Assembly: GCA_046160825.1 (NCBI GenBank) | Contig: JBJXHC010000126.1 | Location: forward strand, 39,489 to 103,488 | Direction: 5' to 3' | DNA: 64,000 nucleotides | From: JBJXHC01 sp046160825 | GTDB lineage: Bacteria > Bacteroidota > Ignavibacteria > UBA10030 > UBA6906 | Part shown: positions 1 to 7,729 of the stretch, in pieces | How positions within the stretch are numbered: position 1 is the first letter of the stretch | How the letters are laid out: every line of letters starts with the position of its first letter | Notes under the pieces: generated by a model | What the model was told of the DNA's origin: nothing | Seen by the model: only the letters and a program-made list of their open reading frames with translations | Databases searched by the model: none | Translations under genes and position numbers: made by a program

Positions 1-654
1 CATGATGGTCGTTGATCCGATGCCGAGGATTCCGCCGACATCCTGGATAATCCCTTTTGCTTCCAACTCATCGCGAGTGCCGATGATGTAATACGCGGTG
101 TTCATCGAAGATTTCTGGTTCTCGATGATGCCATCCTTCTCATTGATCACCTGAATCTTCTCGGCAACCGTTGCTTCCAATCCTTGCACCTTTGCTTCAA
201 ACAATGCGATGGATTGTTCGCGCTGCTGAACGCTTAACTTCAGGTCTTCAATAACCTTGTTCAGGCTTGCGAACTCGCCACGGTACGTCTTGATTTTGCT
301 TTGCAATGATGCAATGGTCTTCTTATTCTCTTTCAGCGTCACGCCAATTGCGCTGATGTTCTGCATCAGCTTCTGTCGTGAGTCAACGGTTGTCAACTGC
401 GCCGCGCCTTCAGCTCCTTCGGTCTTCTCAACAAGCTTTGCTTCTTTGGTACGTACGTCTTCGAGGTTGCTGTACACGTCGTTCACTGCAAGCATTATTT
501 CGTCGAACTCCTTGTTCCGCTCGACGATGCCTTGTTCAAGAGTTGCCTTCTCGGTCTGAAGCTGACCGATCTGTTTTTGCAGCTCCTCTTCCTGGTTATT
601 GCAGCCGAGTACCAGCACGCTGCACAATGCAACAACACCAAGGGTAATCTTCAT
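1..654 (-). CDS. Putative coiled-coil lipoprotein (partial, 3' end outside window)
   Basis: An open frame starts with ATG at 654 on the minus strand and stays open for 218 codons to the window edge, so the C-terminus is missing. The first 18 residues form a lipoprotein signal: a short basic start, a hydrophobic core and a lipobox ending VLGC, with Cys18 as the likely lipidated residue. From about residue 22 to 185 the protein is rich in Glu, Lys, Gln and Leu in heptad-like spacing, which suggests a long coiled coil. A mixed segment ending in a Gly/Ile-rich stretch (VGGILGIGS) follows. I do not recognise a named family. A role as an envelope-anchored structural protein is inference. It is divergent from ligD. 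Confidence 0.75.
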   Translation of the reverse strand, partial: MKITLGVVALCSVLVLGCNNQEEELQKQIGQLQTEKATLEQGIVERNKEFDEIMLAVNDVYSNLEDVRTKEAKLVEKTEGAEGAAQLTTVDSRQKLMQNISAIGVTLKENKKTIASLQSKIKTYRGEFASLNKVIEDLKLSVQQREQSIALFEAKVQGLEATVAEKIQVINEKDGIIENQKSSMNTAYYIIGTRDELEAKGIIQDVGGILGIGSTTIM

Positions 655-950
655 GGGGGCCTCACTAGTTGTTTGTGAAAAGTAACTTTTTCGTTCCTGG
701 ATTGCCTATCGTTTCCGGTGCAAAGGTACAATCATCACACGCATCAAGCAAGGGTAAACTCAACTATGAACGTCTTTTAATGCTGGGTTAATAGACGGCT
801 TACACAAGGAATGCGGCTCCTTTCCTTCGTGTGTTTCCGATTTCAGAGATTAAACCTGAGGTCAACCGGAATGTTCCGGTCCTGCAGACGTCTTCATTTG
901 ACAACCATTCCGAATAGTGCTACTGTACTATTGGACTCGGATAACCACTC
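655..950. promoter_or_regulatory. Divergent intergenic region before ligD
   Basis: About 300 bases without a gene separate the divergent lipoprotein and ligD genes, so both promoters should lie here. Two small inverted repeats are visible: ACCGGA-ATGT-TCCGGT at 865-880, and AATAGT-8 nt-ACTATT at 913-932, the latter ending 18 bases before the ligD ATG. Either could be an operator. No regulator is identified, and neither matches a site I know. I see no convincing -35/-10 pair and no RNA gene. Confidence 0.3.
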
Positions 951-3269
951 ATGGCTCGTACTTCTCAGATAGCGCAGGTCGGTAAGCGTAGGATTGAACT
1001 TTCCAATCTTACCAAGGTTCTTTATCCCGACGATAATATCCTCAAAGCGGAACTCATTCAGTATTATCTCAAGATCGCCCCTACGATTCTCGCCCACATC
1101 AAAGGCCGGCCTCTTTCACTCGTCCGATTTCCTGACGGCATAACGGGTGAGAAGTTCTTCCAGAAGAACAGACCGGAGTGGGCGCCGGATTGGATTCAAT
1201 GCGTGCCATTGGGACAGGGGGAAGAGAAGAAGGATTACGTCCTTGCAACCGAGGAGGCTTCGCTCGTCTGGCTTGCGAACCTTGCCTGTATTGAAATACA
1301 TCAGATGCATTCACGCGCACCGGAATTTAAGAAACCGGATTACTTCGTCTTCGATCTCGACCCGCCGGAGAATTTCAAATTCTCCCAAGTTGCTGAACTG
1401 GCGCTGGAACTCAAAGAGCATATTGAGAACTTCGGCTATCATCCCTTCGTCAAGACAACGGGTAGAAAAGGACTGCACATTGTTGTTCCGATTGAGCCGA
1501 AGTGGGAGTTTGACAAAGTCTTTGAGGCAGCGAAAGCAATAGCAACTCCTTTCGTCGAAGCGCACGAGAAGACAACCACGTTGCACATCAAGAAGGAACA
1601 TCGCAAAGGTCGGGTACTGGTGGATATTTATCGGAACCATCATTCCCAGACGATCGTCTCTGCGTATAGTGTGCGCGGACTCCCGGGCGCTACCGTTTCC
1701 ACACCCTTGAATTGGGAGGAATTGGAATCCCTCGGTTCGCCGTCTGAACTCACGATTCAATCGACATTGGAGCGTGTGCTGTCGGATGGTGATCCGTGGG
1801 AAGCGATTGCCGCGTTCACTGAGCCCCTGCACACAGAACGGAAGTCGCTGAAGAAAACAACGCTGGCTCCGTCGCGCAGGCACAAGACGCCGGAGACGCT
1901 GGAGAAATACGCAGAGAAGCGGAGCTTTGATCGAACACCGGAGCCGCCACCGGCAGTCACCATCGGCGAAGGGAACGCGTTCATCGTTCACCGCCATCAT
2001 GCCTCGCGTCTCCACTACGATCTGCGGCTTGAACAGGACGGCGTACTGAAATCGTGGGCTGTGCCCAAGGGTTTGCCGCCGCGACCAGGTATTATTCGGC
2101 TCGCTATGGCAACGGAAGACCATCCGCTGGAGTACATCAATTTTGAAGGGACGATTCCCAAGGGGCAATACGGCGGCGGCGACATGTGGATTTTTGCGCG
2201 TGGGAAGTATACGATCACGAAGGAAAAGAAAGAAGGATTCTACGTCCGGTTGCAAAGCCGCGAGTTGAATGCCGAGTACAGTACTCATCGCACGAAAGAG
2301 AATGAATGGATCCTTCAGCGTGTAGACAAACCGCAGGTGGATTGGCTGCGAGACCCGATTGAGCCGATGCTTGCACAGAGTGCGGAGAAGCCACCCGACT
2401 CCGGCGATTATCTTTATGAAGTGAAATGGGACGGCATCCGTGCGATGATCTCCGTTGATGAAGGACAGGTTACAATTCGCAGTCGCAATCAGCACGACAT
2501 CACGCAGAAGTTTCCGGAGCTGCTGATTCCCAATGAGGCATTCAGAGCGACGTCTGCACTGTTCGATGCTGAGATTGTGGTGTTGGATGAAGGTGGAAGG
2601 CCGGTGTTCAAGAATGCCATCCATCGACTTCAACAAACAACTGATGGCGCCATTGAACGGGCGAAAGCCAAGTACCCGGTTGTGTGCTATCTCTTCGATT
2701 GTCTTTATCTTGATGGTCGTCCAATTACCAACGAGCCACTGGTGCGTCGAAGGGCTTGGCTGAAAGATGCCATCAAGCGCGACACGCCGTATAGGTTCAG
2801 CGAAACGGTGGAGGATGGTGTTGAACTCTTCGCTGCCGCCTCAGTAATGGGACTGGAAGGGATCATCGCAAAGGAACGCAACAGTGTTTATCAGCCGGGG
2901 AAACGCTCGGCGCATTGGATCAAGATAAAAACCCGGCAAACCACCGATTGCGTCATCATTGGCTACACGAAAGGCAAAGGAGACAGGGAGTCGCTCTTCG
3001 GCGCACTGCAAATCGCCGAACGCGACGGTGATGCTTTGAGATATGTCGGTAAGGTGGGAACGGGATTCGATACAAAGCTGATGAAGGAGATTCTTGCCGA
3101 GTTAAAGAAACTCAAAGTGATTAAACGACCCGTGAAAGAGAAGCCTCTCGACGAGGCAAGTACCGTCTGGGTAGAACCAAAACTGATGTGCGAAGTACAA
3201 TTCGCATCGTTGACCAAGGATAAAATGCTGAGAGAGCCGGTTTTTGTAAAGTTTCGGCTTGATTTCTAA
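951..3269 (+). CDS. ligD: Multifunctional DNA ligase D (LigD) of non-homologous end joining
   Basis: The 772-residue protein has the three LigD modules in the order polymerase, phosphoesterase, ligase, the order known from mycobacterial LigD (Pseudomonas LigD has phosphoesterase-ligase-polymerase). The primase-polymerase domain spans about 10-300, with the metal-binding DLD at 135-137, TTGRKGLH at 169-176 and a third acidic residue at D225. The 3'-phosphoesterase domain spans about 343-458 and starts with a His-rich HRHHASRLHYD stretch. The ATP-dependent ligase domain spans about 475-770, with the adenylated lysine in VKWDG (K492) and an OB-fold end. LigD fills and seals double-strand breaks held by Ku, whose gene follows 134 bp downstream. 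The ATG start has only a weak ribosome-binding site. Confidence 0.96.
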   Translation: MARTSQIAQVGKRRIELSNLTKVLYPDDNILKAELIQYYLKIAPTILAHIKGRPLSLVRFPDGITGEKFFQKNRPEWAPDWIQCVPLGQGEEKKDYVLATEEASLVWLANLACIEIHQMHSRAPEFKKPDYFVFDLDPPENFKFSQVAELALELKEHIENFGYHPFVKTTGRKGLHIVVPIEPKWEFDKVFEAAKAIATPFVEAHEKTTTLHIKKEHRKGRVLVDIYRNHHSQTIVSAYSVRGLPGATVSTPLNWEELESLGSPSELTIQSTLERVLSDGDPWEAIAAFTEPLHTERKSLKKTTLAPSRRHKTPETLEKYAEKRSFDRTPEPPPAVTIGEGNAFIVHRHHASRLHYDLRLEQDGVLKSWAVPKGLPPRPGIIRLAMATEDHPLEYINFEGTIPKGQYGGGDMWIFARGKYTITKEKKEGFYVRLQSRELNAEYSTHRTKENEWILQRVDKPQVDWLRDPIEPMLAQSAEKPPDSGDYLYEVKWDGIRAMISVDEGQVTIRSRNQHDITQKFPELLIPNEAFRATSALFDAEIVVLDEGGRPVFKNAIHRLQQTTDGAIERAKAKYPVVCYLFDCLYLDGRPITNEPLVRRRAWLKDAIKRDTPYRFSETVEDGVELFAAASVMGLEGIIAKERNSVYQPGKRSAHWIKIKTRQTTDCVIIGYTKGKGDRESLFGALQIAERDGDALRYVGKVGTGFDTKLMKEILAELKKLKVIKRPVKEKPLDEASTVWVEPKLMCEVQFASLTKDKMLREPVFVKFRLDF

Positions 3270-3270
3270 G

Positions 3271-3387
3271 ACAAAGCACACCGCGAAGACGCAGAGAAAA
3301 TGAATGAACTGGAATAAGTCCTGGCTTATTGATAAATTTCAAGAAGAATGATTCCTCTGCGACTCAGCGTCCAGCGGTGTTCTTTAG
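3271..3387. repeat. Palindromic intergenic repeat between ligD and ku
   Basis: Most of the ligD-ku gap is an imperfect inverted repeat. The left arm (3271-3297) reads ACAAAGCACACCGCGAAGAC followed by GCAGAGA. The right arm (3354-3387), reverse-complemented, gives ACTAAAGAACACCGC, GGACGC and GCAGAG. A perfect 6-bp hairpin, AATAAG-TCCTGG-CTTATT (3313-3330), sits between the arms. Whole-element symmetry suggests a small mobile palindromic unit rather than a simple terminator, and there is no T-run. Transcription must cross it to reach ku if the genes are one operon. Confidence 0.55.
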
Positions 3388-3403
3388 TCATAGGAGGTAG
3401 AAG

Positions 3404-4258
3404 ATGCGAGCAATTTGGAAAGGCCATATCCGGTTCTCATTGGTAACGATCCCTGTGCGGATATATAACGCCGTTGACACCGATCAGAAGATCAGTTTCA
3501 ACCAGCTCCACAAAGAGGACAACGGTCCGATCGGATACGACAAGCGTTGCAAGAAGTGCAACAAGGTTGTTACCTCCGAAGACATCGTGAAAGGATACCC
3601 GTACGAGCCGGAACGCTTTGTGATTGTCGAGAAAGAAGACATCGACAAGGTCAAACTGAAGAGCACAAAGATCATCGAGATCGCCGGTTTCATCGACGCG
3701 AAAGAAGTTCACCCCGCATTGTATGAATCCCCTTACTACGCCGGTCCGGACGGGCCTGTGGCCGTGAAAGCATATTCGCTCCTCGCCGCGGCGTTGAAGG
3801 ACAGCGGCAAGGTTGGTATCGGCAAGGTAGTGTTGCGTGACCGTGAAGATATCGTGCTTATTGCTCCCGCGGAGAATGCTGTCGCGTTGTACAAGTTGCG
3901 CAACCCGAAAGAGGTTCGATCAGTGAGCGAGGTTCCGCAAGTGGACGGCAAGGGAGTTGACAAAGACCAACTGAAGCTGGCCAAGAGTCTCATTGATTCG
4001 ATGGCGACGAGTTTGGATAAGATTGACATGACCGACAAGTATGCGGATGCGTTGAGGGAGATGATTGAGGCGAAGATCGAAGGGAAGCAGATTGTGAGCG
4101 TGGAGGAGGAAGAGAAGCCGACGGTTGATATTATGACAGCCTTGAAGCAGAGTATTGAGCAGGCAAAGTCACAGAAAAAGCCGATGGAAAAGGCAAAGGG
4201 CGAGAAGAAGGCTGTTGCGGCGAAGTCTGTGAAGACAAAGAAATCGAAGGTAGCGTAA
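3404..4258 (+). CDS. ku: Ku protein, DNA-end-binding factor of NHEJ
   Basis: This is a 284-residue bacterial Ku homologue that begins with the typical RAIWKGHIRFSLVTIPVRIY stretch. Bacterial Ku is a homodimeric ring that threads onto double-strand DNA ends and recruits LigD. The core beta-barrel domain fills about 1-225 and includes a CKKC pair at 49-52. The protein ends in a Lys/Ala-rich tail (from about 258) of the kind known to bind DNA in bacterial Ku. A strong ribosome-binding site (TAGGAGG at 3391-3397) precedes the ATG. ligD lies upstream and a TPR gene starts 4 bases after the ku stop, so the three genes are probably expressed together. Confidence 0.97.
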   Translation: MRAIWKGHIRFSLVTIPVRIYNAVDTDQKISFNQLHKEDNGPIGYDKRCKKCNKVVTSEDIVKGYPYEPERFVIVEKEDIDKVKLKSTKIIEIAGFIDAKEVHPALYESPYYAGPDGPVAVKAYSLLAAALKDSGKVGIGKVVLRDREDIVLIAPAENAVALYKLRNPKEVRSVSEVPQVDGKGVDKDQLKLAKSLIDSMATSLDKIDMTDKYADALREMIEAKIEGKQIVSVEEEEKPTVDIMTALKQSIEQAKSQKKPMEKAKGEKKAVAAKSVKTKKSKVA

Positions 4259-4262
4259 CCAG

Positions 4263-4877
4263 ATGGGCAAGGTACTCCAGTTCTCTCCCAAGCCGCCGAC
4301 GAAATTCGGATTTGAGAGAGTTAAGAAAAAGAAAAAGGATAGTCCCGAGAAGAAGGGGCAGTTGAACCTGTTTGCCGGTGGTGGCACGCAGGTACTCAAG
4401 TTGCCGACGAACCTGAGTCCTTTTGAAGAAGCGCTGCTTTTGGATGAGCGAGGCGACGGTTGGGCAGAGCAGGCGTATCTTCAGGCGATCGTGGCGGGGG
4501 ATGGCGTTGCCGATGCGTATTGCAATCTCGGCATCATTGAATCACAAGCAGGCCAGACTCCCAAGGCATTTGACTGCTTCACCCGATCTCTTGAACACGA
4601 TCCCAGGCATTTCGAATCACATTACAATCTGGGCAACCTGTACTTCGATGAGGGAAACCTCCGTCTGGCAAAAATGCACTTCGAGCTTGCAGCCGAAATA
4701 GAACCGGCGTTCCCCAACCTCTATTTCAATCTCGGACTTGTTCATGCGATGAACCAGAACTTCATTGCAGCAATTTCCTCCCTTCGGAAATACAAGGAAC
4801 TCGTTCGACCGGAGGAAGGCGGCAAAGCCGATGAGTTATTGGTGAATCTCCAACGCTCAATTGATTTACGGAAGTAA
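4263..4877 (+). CDS. TPR protein with basic N-terminus and sliding-clamp-like motif, linked to Ku
   Basis: The 204-residue protein has two parts. Residues 1-45 are basic and probably disordered: a KKKKK run at 21-25, then QLNLF at 33-37. QLNLF matches the beta sliding-clamp binding consensus QL(S/D)LF. Residues about 50-200 are tetratricopeptide repeats of 34 residues, with conserved phrases such as DAYCNLG, ESHYNLGNLYFDEG and PNLYFNLGLVHA. The start codon lies 4 bases after the ku stop, so translational coupling is likely. Seen: the motif, the repeats and the linkage. Known: QLxLF peptides in polymerases and MutS/MutL bind DnaN. Inferred: this may be an accessory factor connecting NHEJ with the clamp or other partners. 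Confidence 0.85.
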   Translation: MGKVLQFSPKPPTKFGFERVKKKKKDSPEKKGQLNLFAGGGTQVLKLPTNLSPFEEALLLDERGDGWAEQAYLQAIVAGDGVADAYCNLGIIESQAGQTPKAFDCFTRSLEHDPRHFESHYNLGNLYFDEGNLRLAKMHFELAAEIEPAFPNLYFNLGLVHAMNQNFIAAISSLRKYKELVRPEEGGKADELLVNLQRSIDLRK

Positions 4878-4888
4878 TCTTTCTCTCT

Positions 4889-6316
4889 TCAGTCCAACCC
4901 CAATTTGATTCTCGCAAACATCTCCTTGTACTCCGCCGCCGCCCTTTTGTGATCCACAATCGGGAGAGGATAATCTTTTCCAATCTCTATCCCACATTCA
5001 GCTTGTTCCAGTGGAGTCATCTCGTGAGGGGCATGAATGAACTTTGTCGGTACGTTCCGCAACTCCGGCACATATTGTTTGATGTATACTCCCTCAGGAT
5101 CAAACCGCTCTGATTGAAGTCGTGGATTGAAGATGCGTAACGGACGGGGATCAACTCCCGTTGAAGCCGACCATTGCCATCCGCCGTTATTGGACGCGGT
5201 TTCTATATCCATCAACTTCTGTTCAAAGTATTGAGCACCGAGCCGCCAGTCGTGCATCATGTCTTTGGTAAGGAACGAAGCTACCACCATCCGCACACGG
5301 TTGTGCATCCAGCCGGTCTGGTTTAACTCGCGCATTCCCGCATCGACGATGGGATATCCCGTACGGCCTTCCTTCCACGCAGCAAATTGTTTTTCATCGA
5401 ACTTCCACGGCAGTCGGTCGAATTCCTGTCTGTAGTTCGATCCCAGCAACCGTGGAAAGTGAAACAACACGGCCTGATAAAATTCCCGCCAGATCAGTTC
5501 ATCAACGTACTTGCCAATACTCAACTGTTGGTTGCCACTCTGTTCTTTCTCAAGTGCACGAAAGTCATCAACCATCTTCCTGATCGAAATACAACCAAAG
5601 CGAAGGAACGGAGACATTCTGCTTGTGCCCGTGATACCAGGAATATCCCGGCTACGTTGATAGCCTTCAATAATCTCATGCAGAAATGACTTCCATTGCT
5701 TTCCTGCTTCTGTCTCACCACCCCTGAAAGCCGGTTCCGGAATGAGCGTCTTTCTTTTGAGTTCACTGGCACCGGGAATACCATCCGAGCGAAGCGGTGG
5801 AGTGGTGAACCGGGCAGGGTTTCCCAGTGGCGTTATTTGTGGCAGCCGTTTCCATGTGTTCGCGAATGGTGTAAAGACAACGTAAGGTTTACCATCACCC
5901 GTAAGCACCTCGTGCGGTTCGTGGAGAACCATATCCTTGAATGTCTTGACTGCGACTCCATGCGATTCATACAACTTCCGCACATCCGCATCCCGCTGAG
6001 TTGCGTATGGCTCGTAGTCACGATTGAAATAGAGGGCCGATGGCTGGCATTCTCCAATCAACTGTTTGTGGACATCCAGTACTCTACCATGCCGTACAAT
6101 GAGGTTCCCACCCAGGGAGGAGATGCTCGACTGCAACTCACGCAACGCTTGAGCCTGGAAATCGAACACCGCACCGTCTGATGGAAGTCGCTTGATGAGT
6201 TCCGTATCAAATATGAAAAGGGGAATGATGGGCGCACCGGTTTTCGAGGCATGATACAGCGCGGTATTGTCATCGATGCGGAGATCGCGGCGGAGCCAGA
6301 TGATTATCGGGTGCAT
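4889..6316 (-). CDS. phrB: Deoxyribodipyrimidine photolyase (class I cryptochrome/photolyase family)
   Basis: The 475-residue flavoprotein repairs UV-induced cyclobutane pyrimidine dimers with light. The N-terminal antenna-binding alpha/beta domain (about 1-130) starts with IIIWLRRDLRIDDNTAL. The C-terminal FAD-binding helical domain (about 205-470) carries GYPIVDAGMRELNQTGWMHN and WQWSASTGVDP, both typical of class I enzymes. Length fits the family. It converges with the Ku-TPR operon with an 11-bp gap, and follows a glycosyltransferase gene on the same strand after 30 bp, so it may be co-transcribed with that gene. No sign of truncation. A cryptochrome-DASH assignment is less likely but cannot be excluded by eye. 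Confidence 0.95.
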   Translation of the reverse strand: MHPIIIWLRRDLRIDDNTALYHASKTGAPIIPLFIFDTELIKRLPSDGAVFDFQAQALRELQSSISSLGGNLIVRHGRVLDVHKQLIGECQPSALYFNRDYEPYATQRDADVRKLYESHGVAVKTFKDMVLHEPHEVLTGDGKPYVVFTPFANTWKRLPQITPLGNPARFTTPPLRSDGIPGASELKRKTLIPEPAFRGGETEAGKQWKSFLHEIIEGYQRSRDIPGITGTSRMSPFLRFGCISIRKMVDDFRALEKEQSGNQQLSIGKYVDELIWREFYQAVLFHFPRLLGSNYRQEFDRLPWKFDEKQFAAWKEGRTGYPIVDAGMRELNQTGWMHNRVRMVVASFLTKDMMHDWRLGAQYFEQKLMDIETASNNGGWQWSASTGVDPRPLRIFNPRLQSERFDPEGVYIKQYVPELRNVPTKFIHAPHEMTPLEQAECGIEIGKDYPLPIVDHKRAAAEYKEMFARIKLGLD

Positions 6317-6346
6317 ACAAGCCGGAATGTCGTGTCCATCTCTACC

Positions 6347-7489
6347 TTAATTCTCTATGTTGCTACGGCTCGCGTTCAATATCCATTCGGCTACTTCAAT
6401 CGTGCCGATCCTCAAGTTCGCTTTTTCAATATTTGATTTGTACTTCCGGTAGAATTGCTCATCTGTAAGCAGTCGGTTCACAAGCCCCGGTAGTTTTTGG
6501 AGATCGTGCTCATAGAACCCCAGTTCATTTTCCTCAATGAATTCCACATTTCCTTTTTCCTGTTCCCAAATAAAATCTGTTACCACCGGAATTTTTCCCA
6601 GCATCAGGATTTCCATGAACGTCGACGCGCCACACTTGGTGACAACAACATCCGCACAGTTAATGAGATCGTAGATGTAGTCCACATATCCGAGGACTTT
6701 GAGATGCGCGTTAGCGTTCTGCCTGGAATGCTCTGCCGCGTGCTTGAGCGACTGGTTCTTTCCACACACAATAGCAATCTCCGCATTTGCGACCGCCGGA
6801 AGCAGGTGACTGAGTATCGCCTCTCCTCGTGGGATGCCATCACCTCCGCCAAGAATGAGCACCAGTTTCTTCTCCACTGAGAAGCCAAGACGGCGCTTCG
6901 TTTCAACAACCTCAGTCGGCGGAAGCGGAGAGGAAAACTTCTCAGCGAGAATGAACGGGAACACCTGTATCCGCTCTTCCGGAATACCAAGCTTGAGACA
7001 ATGCTGCTTCAGCCGCTCGCTGAATACCACAAACTGTTGGTACTTGTTGAGGAACCACATCGGGTGAGCGGTGTAAGGATCAGTGACGATCGTAATGACG
7101 GGAATATCGAGTCCGCATTCCTTCAGAACTGCGTACGTTGGTTTGATGAGCAGGAAGTGAAGGACAACGATCTTCTCCGGTTGTTCAGCAAGAATGCGCT
7201 TCTTCAGAATGGGTTTGATGAAAAGCGATGCAAGCCACGTGTTGAGTCGGGCGACAGGAATGATTTTATTCAATGCATAGACAAATTCAAAGTACCACTT
7301 TGCGCGAGATTGGAGGATGCGATAGCCGTCTTCGAGAAAATAGCGTGCAAACGGACTTGCACCTTCGAGTCCATCCACCAGAACGGTTTCATGTGAACCG
7401 GAGTACTTGTTCTCAATGTACGAGCTGATGGCCTTTGCCGGTGCAAGATGTCCACCGCCCGTGCGGAGATAGAGGAAGAATATAGTCAA
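6347..7489 (-). CDS. GT-B glycosyltransferase, MGDG synthase/MurG-like (GT28)
   Basis: The 380-residue protein has the layout of monogalactosyldiacylglycerol synthase-like enzymes. The N-terminal acceptor domain (about 1-190) has a glycine-rich loop RTGGGHLAPAKAI. The C-terminal GT28 nucleotide-sugar domain (about 205-365) has ILGGGDGIPRG and a donor-binding segment VVTKCGASTFMEILMLGKIPVV. Such enzymes transfer a hexose from UDP-sugar to diacylglycerol or another lipid at the inner membrane. Neither sugar nor acceptor can be read from the sequence. It sits between a related glycosyltransferase-like gene and the photolyase gene, all on the minus strand. Confidence 0.85.
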   Translation of the reverse strand: MTIFFLYLRTGGGHLAPAKAISSYIENKYSGSHETVLVDGLEGASPFARYFLEDGYRILQSRAKWYFEFVYALNKIIPVARLNTWLASLFIKPILKKRILAEQPEKIVVLHFLLIKPTYAVLKECGLDIPVITIVTDPYTAHPMWFLNKYQQFVVFSERLKQHCLKLGIPEERIQVFPFILAEKFSSPLPPTEVVETKRRLGFSVEKKLVLILGGGDGIPRGEAILSHLLPAVANAEIAIVCGKNQSLKHAAEHSRQNANAHLKVLGYVDYIYDLINCADVVVTKCGASTFMEILMLGKIPVVTDFIWEQEKGNVEFIEENELGFYEHDLQKLPGLVNRLLTDEQFYRKYKSNIEKANLRIGTIEVAEWILNASRSNIEN

Positions 7490-7540
7490 GACCTTCTCTC
7501 AGTGATCATGGATATTTGAGAAATTCTCATCCAGTCAGCG

Positions 7541-7725
7541 CAACGAAACTGCAGGCTGTGTGGGGAGGAACTCAGCAAGCGCTTTGCGATTTCGGCGTTT
7601 TGAAAACGCCATTTCTCGGTTGCCGAAATCGTCTTCCACCCGAGATTGCTTTCAGTCGGCTTGTGCGTTGCAGTTTCGATGTCCTTTCTTTCCGCCACTT
7701 TCTTTGGACAAGCAAAGAAAGTGGC
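7541..7725. repeat. Compound palindromic element between the two glycosyltransferase genes
   Basis: The 240-bp gap holds several nested inverted repeats. There is a perfect 13-bp stem GCCACTTTCTTTG / CAAAGAAAGTGGC with a 6-nt loop at 7694-7725, starting 4 bp beyond the stop of the upstream gene. There is a perfect palindrome GGCGTTTT-G-AAAACGCC at 7594-7610. This lies inside an outer stem GATTTCGGC (7588-7596) / GCCGAAATC (7622-7630). CGAAACTGCA near 7543 recurs inverted near 7670. No T-run follows on the minus strand, so these are not simple terminators. The architecture resembles REP/BIME-type intergenic repeats. Confidence 0.6.
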
Positions 7726-7729
7726 ACAC

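Noticed and set aside
1311..2636. 441-codon open frame on the minus strand inside ligD
   Set aside because: It lies fully antisense to the conserved polymerase, phosphoesterase and ligase motifs of LigD and shows no family motif.
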